Shown here: positions 55,443 through 64,000 of the stretch, piece after piece
Layout: each line of letters starts with the position of its first letter
Numbering within the stretch: position 1 is the first letter of the stretch
From: Nemertoderma westbladi
Lineage: Eukaryota > Xenacoelomorpha > Nemertodermatida > Nemertodermatidae
Reading direction: 5' to 3'
Assembly (NCBI GenBank): GCA_032718475.1
Contig: JAUCBJ010009088.1
Location: forward strand, 62,001 to 126,000
DNA: 64,000 nt
Translations under genes and position numbers: made by a program
Notes under the pieces: model-generated
The model's database searches: none
The model's input: only the letters and a program-made list of their open reading frames with translations
Told to the model about the DNA's origin: nothing

Positions 55443-57613
55443 TTTAAGGTAACCACTAGAGTCTTACACCCTTTAACTACAAAAAAAATATAGAATCAGG
55501 ACATTAAGCCCAAAATACCTTCCAGACCCTAAGGCCATCAAGGAACACAAAACAAAACAAACAAAAAACACAAACAAAAGTATAGTATCAGGACATTAAG
55601 CCCAAAATACCTTCCAGACCCTAAGGCCATCAAGGAACACAAAACAAAACAAACAAAAAACACAAACAAAATATATTATACCATGCTCCACATACAAGTA
55701 TGTATCGCAACCCTAACCCTAAAACCTAACCGCCATACACTAAATGATACCGGTATTAGACTGCACAAAAGCTAAGCCTATATTCTATAAGAAAATATAT
55801 GACATTTTTGTCGCCGTGAAAGAGGTAGGACTAAGACAAAAATAATTAATTTGTTAAAAATATACCACCAGAATACTACCAGTTTTCCATTGGTAACATG
55901 TTTACTTACCGTAGGCCTATAGGGTTCCAATGTTCTGAGGTCTGAAGTCTGTTTGGGCTGAGGGGTAACTGAGTTGATGGTGCGATTAATTTAGGTCAAT
56001 GGTGCAATATAGTTAGGCTTGGCTAATTCCCTGTCCAGCTGATGAGGTGTCGAGGATTAGCGCGTACTGGTCCTAGACGCCGAAACGCAACCATACTGTA
56101 TTTTAACAAATTAATTATTTTTGTCTTAGTCCTACCTCTTTCACGGCGACAAAAATGTCTTATATTTTCTTATAGAATATAGGCTTAGCTTTTGTGCAGT
56201 TTAATACCGGTATCATTTAGTGTATGGCGGTTAGGTTTTAGGGTTAGGGTTGCGATACATACTTGTATGTGGAGCATGGTATAATATATTTTGTTTGTGT
56301 TTTTTGTTTGTTTTGTTTTGTGTTCCTTGATGGCCTTAGGGTCTGGAAGGTATTTTGGGCTTAATGTCCTGATACTATACTTTTGATGTGTTTTTTGTTT
56401 GTTTTGTTTTGTGATCCTTGATGGCCTTAGGGTCTGGAAGGTATTTTGGGCTTAATGTCCTGATTCTATATTTTTTTTGTAGTTAAAGGGTGTAAGACTC
56501 TAGTGGTTACCTTAAAGTTAATATATACATCACAACCCCCTGTTAGTCAGTATGTCGGTACATTCAATTATCACATATGAATATAGAGCAGAACTCCGGC
56601 ATCACTGCATGTTGTTAAATCTTATATAATTTTTGTGCTGTGTGTTTGCTCTAGCAAACTACCAGTTTTCCATTGGTAACATGTTTACTTACCGTAGGCC
56701 TATAGGGTTCCAATGTTCTGAGGTCTGAAGTCTGTTTGGGCTGAGTGGTAACTGAGTTGATGGTGCGATTAATTTAGGTCAATGGTGCAATATAGTTAGG
56801 CTTGGCTAATTCCCTGTCCAGCTGATGAGGTGTCGAGGATTAGCGCGTACTGGTCCTAGACGCCGAAACGCAACCATATTTTTAACAAATTAATTATTTT
56901 TGTCTTAGTCCTACCTCTTTCACGGCGACAAAAATGTCATATATTTTCTTATAGAATATAGGCTTAGCTTTTGTGCAGTTTAATACCGGTATCATTTAGT
57001 GTATGGCGGTTAGGTTTTAGGGTTAGGGTTGCGATACATACTTGTATGTGGAGCATGGTATAATATATTTTGTTTGTGTTTTTTGTTTGTTTTGTTTTGT
57101 GTTCCTTGATGGCCTTAGGGTCTGGAAGGTATTTTGGGCTTAATGTCCTGATACTATACTTTTGTTTGTGTTTTTTGTTTGTTTTGTTTTGTGTTCCTTG
57201 ATGGCCTTAGGGTCTGGAAGGTATTTTGGGCTTAATGTCCTGATTCTATATTTTTTTTGTAGTTAAAGGGTGTAAGACTCTAGTGGTTACCTTAAAGTTA
57301 ATATATACATCACAACCCCCTGTTAGTCAGTATGTCGGTACATTCAATTATCACATATGAATATAGAGCAGAACTCCGGCATCACTGCATGTTGTTAAAT
57401 CTTATATAATTTTTGTGCTGTGTGTTTGCTCTAGCAAACTACCAGTTTTCCATTGGTAACATGTTTACTTACCGTAGGCCTATAGGGTTCCAATGTTCTG
57501 AGGTCTGAAGTCTGTTTGGGCTGAGTGGTAACTGAGTTGATGGTGCGATTAATTTAGGTCAATGGTGCAATATAGTTAGGCTTGGCTAATTCCCTGTCCA
57601 GCTGATGAGGTGT
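55443..57613. repeat. 780-bp tandem repeat with an inverted arm
   Basis: The unit from CCAGTTTTCCATTGGTAACA begins at about 55880, 56660 and 57440. The first copy is preceded by an inverted 425-bp arm (55443-55868) of the segment at 56098-56520 (for instance CACGGCGACAAAAATGTC and its inverse). The third unit is cut at 57613 by the LTR. The unit contains a short CCCTAACCCTAA-type motif. Confidence 0.9.
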
Positions 57614-58872
57614 TGTTCGCGCTTTTGAAGACCTTTAGCAGTTTAACCTGCCAAAATTTATATGTCTTCTAGTTAATTAAAACCACTTTAGCATACGACA
57701 ATATTTTATGCTAATACGCAAAACATTAACCGAAGTCAGCCCATGCGCGATCATTCACCCGATGGATCTACACCCGGGAGACTGAATTCGGATGCTTGAA
57801 TTGTATTATTACAGTGTAAGGTTGCAGTGTAAACTTACTGTATTATTCGATAGATCGTTAATAATTAATCTCTGACAGATATTATTGGCTTTCGGGAAAT
57901 ATTAACAGTTCCTTTAGGACGTGGCGCTTTATCTATTTAAACAGAACTAAGACTTATACTAAACGCAACGATACTGCTTATGATTGAAGTATAAAGCGTA
58001 TTCTTTAGGAAATACTTTGTTACCAATCACAATCATACACACTATTCTGCCGACAGTCAGTATTTTTGATCACACATAAAGAGAGCAGTAATTGACTCAC
58101 GTAGGGTCTGCTAAATAACATTGGATTCAATACACACCACATTAATATAAATCGCAATTGTTATGTATAGCCGGTCTCTCTAACCTGTAGTGTATCAAGG
58201 AAATTGGGAATTTGGGTGATTTATCCGTATTATCCAAATAACAATATTTCCATCAACAAATAGGTACAATTAATAACTGACGGTAAAATAACAGTACAAA
58301 CAATATGATTAATGCAATTAAATTAAGTGAGTTAATGCTGTCTTTCGATTTGATTGATTAATTAATTAAGATTTGTTTCGGTAACAGTTTATACTTTCGA
58401 TAATTCAAGCAGTTTACTAGAGTTCTTCCCAAAAGGCCGGTGTTTCTGGCTTAGACAGCAATAACAACAAAGTAACAAGTAAAAACAGTAAGACAGAACA
58501 CTCTCCTTATGATCGGCAGAAAAGCTACACGTCGACAGGAAAAACCGCCCTGATTGGCCCAAGCCAAACAAAGAACCACGCGTCCAATGGCTGTTTCCAT
58601 GTCAGCAACCAGCTGCTAGATGTCGTAATATGAATCATCACGGCTAAGCTGTGAAAGGTAGTTGGTGCATTACAAGTTTTTTGCCTTACCATGTCCGCCA
58701 AAACACGTATATAGCAGAATGATTTTTATGTCCGTTAAAACACCTGTAAAGGTACCTTGCGGGCGAGGGGAATATATATACAGTTAGAAAACCTTTTTAG
58801 AGTATTCCAGCGCCTGGGGGAGAACTGGCCAGCAAAGGCAAACGTATCAGTTATCCCACAAAAGCTTTTACA
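57614..58872 (-). repeat. 3' LTR of Pao family A copy 2
   Basis: 1259 bp, minus strand TGTAAAAGC to GCGCGAACA, related to 11440-12598. A purine-rich GGGAGCGG lies just before it, in place of a polypurine tract. It contains two copies of the GCGGACATAA-like motif (near 58690 and 58735). Confidence 0.6.
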
Positions 58873-58950
58873 CCGCTCCCAGAAAATGGGATTTAAGTCT
58901 ATAAAATATACCAAATCACAGTTTCTAAAATATAAAAATACTCTAAACAG

Positions 58951-60399
58951 TTAGTCTTTCTTGCGCGGACGGCGTTTACGCAGCTTTTTAAAGCTAGCAA
59001 GAGTCCTTTTCTCTTTGGGGCGAGCCACTTTACGAGGAGGGCTATAACTCCTGGGTGAAGGGTGCAATATGATTGCATCAGAAGGTATGGGATTGCGATC
59101 GGTATATCCGCCGGTCGAAGTACTGGGTTGATTGACATCAACGTCCGGGGAGAGGGGTCTAACGGCTTTGAGAGCTCGTTTCAAGACAGCCGCTCTTACG
59201 GGTCCTTTACGAGTGGTCTGAACGAGGGCCGTGGGTGGACCATAGGCAGTTAGAAACTTCCTTGGTTTAATGGTTCTTTCCAACTCGCGTTCGCGGGCTC
59301 GATACTCGTAAGGCCGTCGATATACTTCTTGTAACTCAGGGTGTGAGTTGACGAATAAGTCTCCATAGGCAGGGTCTTGACGGATAAAGTTTATTAAGTT
59401 GTAAGACTGGATGTCACTCGGATTAATGCTTCTGAGAAATTTACGTACATATTTGGTTGAAATACATTCTCCAACGCGCTTCAATAGTTCATAACTTGAT
59501 AGGCGCGATTTCTGTTCGACGGAGGCAAACAAATATGGATGGAACGCATAAACTCCTTCGTAGGCGCGTCCGGGATAATAGCGATGGCGTGAGTCACAAT
59601 GTAAATCAGCGTTCGCTTCCCAAGCTCTGATATAACGTAGTACAATCATTTCATCTACGCTCTCTAAATCATGGTTAAAGGGACAATCAAAGCTGGCGTG
59701 TCCTTTTAATTGACAATGATGACATTGAGTCATAAATTGAGGGCAAACCGCAAAAATATGCAAATTATTAAATCTGCAATACGCGCAATAAATTTCCATC
59801 GCCGGTTGTTCGTGGAAATAGGAACAGCGGACGTTTGTGTCCATGGGCGTAACATGGTCTCTCGATGCGCATAACCGACAACGTTGCCGAGAAACATAGT
59901 TGGCATGGCGATAATCGTACGCAGTGAGACACTGTGGACCTTGATACCATTCTAGGATGTAATCGTTGTCGTTGTTCCGGGCGCGATAGGCTGAATCTCC
60001 TCAGATTCTAGGCATATTGGTTCGTCTTCCCAGTCTGTTACGAATATAATTTTCGTGATCTATTCTCGGTTTATCGTTACGACTCCGCTGGGTATGATAT
60101 TTAAATAGAACCATTTCCCTTTCGGTGTATACATCGTCCGTATCATGTAAATCGATAGGATGGCCGGTAGTTAAGAAGTCTATATACGTACCATTACGAT
60201 TCGTATAGCGAGCGGTGAATTTTCTATAGTCCAATTCACGCGTAAGTTGTTCCTGGGACATCGGCGGTTCGATATAACGACCATCGTCCTCCGTAATAGT
60301 CGGATCGGCTTCACCGCGTATCAAGCTATCCACAAACGCTTGTAAAGGTAGAGTATATCGCTCTCTAATACCAAGGTCATCTTCTATCAATTCCGTCAT
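58951..60399 (-). pseudogene. Accessory zinc-knuckle ORF of Pao family A, one in-frame TGA
   Basis: One frame from ATG 60399 to the stop at 58951, with a single TGA at 60001-60003, gives 132 + 349 codons. Residues 1-130 are acidic and helical (MTELIEDDLGIRERYTL start). After the TGA come three cysteine-histidine motifs: CRLCASRDH with a distant Cys, CAYCRFNNLHIFAVC, and CHHCQLKGHASFDC, the last a perfect CX2CX4HX4C knuckle. A folded middle part (YYPGRAYEGVYAFHPYLF, LLKRVGECISTKYVRKFL) follows, then a proline and serine linker and a strongly basic tail (KKLRKRRPRKKD). This is nucleocapsid-like, yet the element already has gag knuckles elsewhere. It sits where env or accessory genes occur. GC and codon use differ from the AT-rich flanks. 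Confidence 0.55.
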
Positions 60400-60419
60400 A
60401 TCTGCTATCTGAGTTTATT

Positions 60420-62022
60420 AATATCAATATGAGTTAATATTTTAGGCAAGCGGGCGTCGCTGCCTACTAGACCTTTGCCCCCGGACAGTGGGTTTCTCAG
60501 CGCCGATGTACCGCTGTCGCAGTGTTTACGCCAACATGTAGCAACAGCACGACAACGATAACCGGCACAAGTCCCACCACTGTCCGTCCCAAAAGCTTGA
60601 ATCCACTTGAGGTTATCTCGGTAGAGTTAGGGCTATTTTACAATTGCGATTAGCTACTGTAAACACACTTTAGTAGTAACATTCACCTATAAACGCACAA
60701 ATTCCATACAATCATTACTTACTGCACACATGCATGCCATTTGTCCGTTAGTCAGTGTCTTCCAGAATGTCACGTTATTACTATGTATCCTTGGATACTA
60801 ATAGTGCGTTATGTATACTCTTATGCTACGCAATGGGGCAAGCCCTTTATTGTTCTTTTAACTTGCTTCTAATTCTAGCGTGGGTGTTGCCATGGTGACA
60901 TTATGGAAAACTAGCGGTAGAATTAGGGCAATCCTCATGCATACAGATCTGGGATGTTATTTAATAGTAATTCTTTAATTGTCAATATCCTCTTTATGCA
61001 TGATTTTATAAATTTTATCGGCTATTGACTATATGTTGGAGATTCTCACACTCTAGCACACTCAATATGAATCTCCGCTCCCATGATCTATTAATTACTG
61101 GAATTTTGGGAATGTTATAAATTGCACAAAATGACAATTTATGAAATTCATTCGAATATGAATTTAAATTTATTCCCGTGAATTTTATTATTTGATATTA
61201 AATTGACATAAATTTTATTCCAGAGCATATCTGGGGACTTAGGATCCTGAATTCTATGAAATTTGTCTTTTAAGAGTATCGGTAAGTGCTACGATATCTT
61301 AATCGACTAGAATTGTTAACGGATCTGAATTTTACAGATTTTTAATAAATATTAAATTAATATTTAGGATGGGCACCGATTTATTCCAGAACTTGTCTGG
61401 GGACGTTAACCACTGATTCTAGAATTTGTCTTTCAAGTATATCGGTGGGTGCCACGATATCTTAATCGACTAGAATTACAGATGGTCAAAAGTTTAACAG
61501 ATTTATTTGCGATTTACGCTACTGTTAGAGGGACATCACGCTACTATATGTATTATTTGTTATAAGGTAGAAGAGCAATATCGCACGAAGCAATGTCAGT
61601 GTGAAGAGGCAAGTCGTTTCCAAGGTCTACCCAGAGCTTGGTTTAGCCGAGACACGAGGATCTGAACTTTGCATTCCTAATACTCTGCCTACCAATAATA
61701 CTTGAATATAGTAGTGGCTTTATTGTACTTTAAGAAGTACTGACATGTCATCTTACTATAGTCTCGCATTTATAATATAATACGGACAGTAAGGAAAGAG
61801 AAAATAATTACTTCTTGCCGTCGCACTAAATATATATTATAAGTAATTATGTACGTAATAAACACTAATATATTGCACTAATCTACTAAACATTCTAAAA
61901 TAACATTTTACTAAATAAAATTAAATAAAACGATTATAATAAAATTACATAATAATACATACATAAATATAAAATAAAAACAAATATAAAATGATATAGT
62001 CACACGCCCACTCCACATGCTA
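60420..62022. other. Gene-poor stretch of Pao family A copy 2
   Basis: No ORF of note. It contains a 163-bp two-copy duplication (block with CGATATCTTAATCGACTAGA at 61292 and 61455) and AT-rich DNA next to the end of the truncated pol. Confidence 0.4.
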
Positions 62023-64000
62023 TCACGTTATGGAGTCCCTAGATATTTGCCGGATTAGGGAAGTAGTCGTAGGAAGAGTCGCTTGCCTTCCATAGTTTTC
62101 GGACAGTTTTCGGTCTCTTTCCAGTAAACATAAACGACTAGCTGGGCGATTGAGTTGTTGTGTTACTTTCTCCGCTCCCTTGGCCTGTCTAATTTCTGCC
62201 GTGGTAAGATGAGGAGGCCATTCTTCTTCTTCTTTACTTAAGGAGTCGGATCCACCTAACCAGCCTGGAGTATCTATCAGTTCTTGAGGAGTTGCTCCTC
62301 TGGAAGCGATGTCGGCTGGATTAATCGTCCCAAGGCAATGTCTCCATTGATCTACATTGGAGTTAATATCGTCATTATCTGAGGAGTATGGTGTTCCCTC
62401 AGTTGGGTCGTCCACATCACTGCTCTCCACTTCCCCCTTTACTTGGTATACCTGTTGTGGAGGGAATCTCTCTTTGAGAGTTCTACGTGAAGGGCCAGTG
62501 AAGTACCAACCTACTCTAGTTCTTACCGCATAGGTTTGTAGTGGCTGTGGTTGAGCAGGCCGTTTCTCTAATGGCTCGAGCGCCTCATGCGCGTTTTGGC
62601 CGATGAGTATTTGCACTCCAGGATAATCGGTTTGGAATCGAGGTATCTCAAGATGTTGGATGCACTCGTCCTCGTCCCAGTTATAAGGTTCTGCTTGAGT
62701 AGTAGCAAAGTTCTTTATAGCCACCATTTTTACTGACCTTATACCTTGTGTTCCTAACTTATCCTGGGGGGTGGACAACACACCTACATAGTAATCTGCC
62801 GTTAGGGTAGATTTCCAAACCTGCATAATTCCTGACATATTCAATTTAGTCCGGAACTTGGGTTGTCCAGCAAAGATATCTTCGGCTAGTTCTTGATCGA
62901 TGAATGTTCCTGTGCTGCCGGAGTCAAGTAGGGCGTTCACTATGTAACTCTTGTTGGGACCATGAACTCGAACTTGCACTACAGGAAATTCTCTTATTCC
63001 TATGTTGGAAGTTGGAACTTTCCAAGATGGTTGTTTGTCAAAAGGAGTTGGAGTAAACTCGTCAGTGTCCTTTTCATCCGTAAGTGCTCGATACACTGTG
63101 GTATTTATTAGATAACAGGATTCGTTGGCATCGGAGAATTCGTCTGTATAGAATCCTTCCCACTCAGAACCTTGGTCAGTGTCGTTCACATCACTGAATT
63201 GGACATGTAGTTCGGGCTCACTTACCTGACTCGGGTTGTCTCGTTCGAACTCACTGTGTAACAAGATGTGATGTTTCGCGCCACACTTTGCACACTTTAC
63301 GTCGGAGTAACAGGTTCGCCGTTGGTGTCCTGATCTGAGGCAATTATAGCATAACCGCTTATTCCACAGGACTGTAGGTCTGTCTACAGGGGATTTCTTT
63401 AGAAATTCAGCACACGCACTCAAACGGTGGGGCCCGTCGCACAGCGCACATTTTGGTTTGATGTTACTCACCTTAACTTGGTTAACGTTCTGCACTCTCG
63501 TTCTTTCTTCGGGCTTTCTTCCGTGAATTCTCTTAGGAGACGTAGGAGGAGTTGTTGTTACCTGTTCTCTCCTGTCACTGGTTCGAGACTTGTATTTACT
63601 TACGTCTTTATAGGTCTTGTTGTCATAGTAAGATTTTGCTGTGTCTTTCCCGCTGTCCTCTTCTTGAGAAGCTTGGCTTTCGCCGTCGTCAGTATAACAC
63701 ACTGGTATTATCCTTCTCCTAGAATCGGGTTTCTCACTTACCTTATTTTCCGATGTTTTCTCTCTGGCCTGCCTTATGAGTTGTAATTTTACTTCACTAT
63801 CTAAGAAAGACATGAGATCAGCCATGGTTGGACTTCGTCGTTGTTGTTCATTCATGTACAACACTTTCTTGTCCCAGCGTGTACATACTCCACCCTTTGG
63901 TAAAGTAGAGACTACGGCTCCAATAACCATGGAACTCTGGTATTCGTGCGACTTACCTAACCAGTCCAGTTGTCTACAGATCTCTTGTATTTCATCGGAA
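62023..64000 (-). pseudogene. Pao family A copy 2 gag-protease fused to a pol remnant
   Basis: The closed ORF covers 62023-63930 and the gag frame appears to continue to the window edge. Zinc-binding motifs CALCDGPHRLSAC, CYNCLRSGHQRRTC and CAKCGAKHH are all intact, followed by the protease LLDSGSTGTFIDQ and the linker RTRVGWYFTGPSRRTL. At about 62366 the reading jumps to WRHCLGTINPADIASRG, the end of Pao RNase H, so RT and RNase H are deleted in frame. It then stops before any integrase. It is better preserved than copy 1 and serves to identify the lesions there. Confidence 0.85.

Larger units (their letters stand above)
57614..64000 (-). mobile_element. BEL/Pao family A, copy 2 (3' part, internally deleted)
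   Basis: Minus strand: gag-protease (64000-62023), a gene-poor stretch, an accessory ORF (60399-58951) and a 3' LTR (58872-57614) that ends inside the 780-bp repeat. The segment encoding RT and most of RNase H is missing at about 62366, and integrase is absent. The 5' part is outside the window. The alternative that 57614-60420 is a separate LTR element cannot be excluded. Confidence 0.6.

Noticed and set aside
57003-57036. Telomere-like TTAGGG repeats
   Set aside because: Only two short units, repeated because they lie in the 780-bp tandem unit.

Overview
The window looks like repeat-rich nuclear DNA of a marine invertebrate animal. It has GT-AG style exon candidates, AATAAA poly(A) signals, many non-LTR and LTR retrotransposons, fold-back DNA elements and satellites. 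It shows no operons, CRISPR, rRNA or tRNA genes. The frequent short word taggcctac and the mix of BEL/Pao, LINE and Ty3 relics would fit a deuterostome such as an echinoderm or hemichordate, but that placement is inference. Almost every long ORF belongs to a transposon; only four or so loci look cellular.

Layout. 1-12598: a BEL/Pao element on the minus strand (family A, copy 1; RT at the window edge, gag at about 2-5.4 kb, 5' LTR at 11440-12598). A nearly intact LINE (7233-11352) sits in its leader. 12599-27442: a second, decayed Pao element (family B, minus strand) broken up by later insertions: an RTE-like LINE (13863-15894) with an 18-bp target duplication, and a complete third BEL/Pao element (family C, 17261-26097) with 5-bp duplications ACTGG, a tRNA-Lys-like primer site and a polypurine tract. 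Family C itself carries a 536-bp insertion in its 3' LTR and a Foldback-like 1-kb hairpin with a 9-bp duplication in gag. 27.5-33 kb: no genes; a minisatellite, TGTC-rich repeats and inverted-terminus elements. 33.2-34.9 kb: relics of a Ty3 gag and of a LINE C-terminus.

35126-37300 (minus) is the best cellular gene: an intronless, full-length type II membrane protein of the transferrin receptor / glutamate carboxypeptidase II family whose metal site is partly lost. Two terminal-exon candidates lie at 39414-39685 (minus) and 40734-40926 (plus). 39.9-50.4 kb holds two families of DNA elements with long G/C homopolymer tracts near their ends, an 18-bp satellite, a 44-bp satellite split by a second copy of the RTE-like LINE, and retrotransposon fragments. 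51283-52802 (plus) is a frame-broken gene for a type II membrane protein with a coiled coil and a fibrinogen-like domain, an order resembling FIBCD1.

55.4-57.6 kb is a 780-bp tandem repeat with an inverted arm. 57614-64000 is a second, internally deleted copy of Pao family A: 3' LTR, an unusual accessory zinc-knuckle ORF (58951-60399, one in-frame TGA), a gene-poor stretch, then gag-protease running off the window. Pairing the 5' LTR of copy 1 with the 3' LTR of copy 2 is what places the accessory ORF between pol and the 3' LTR.
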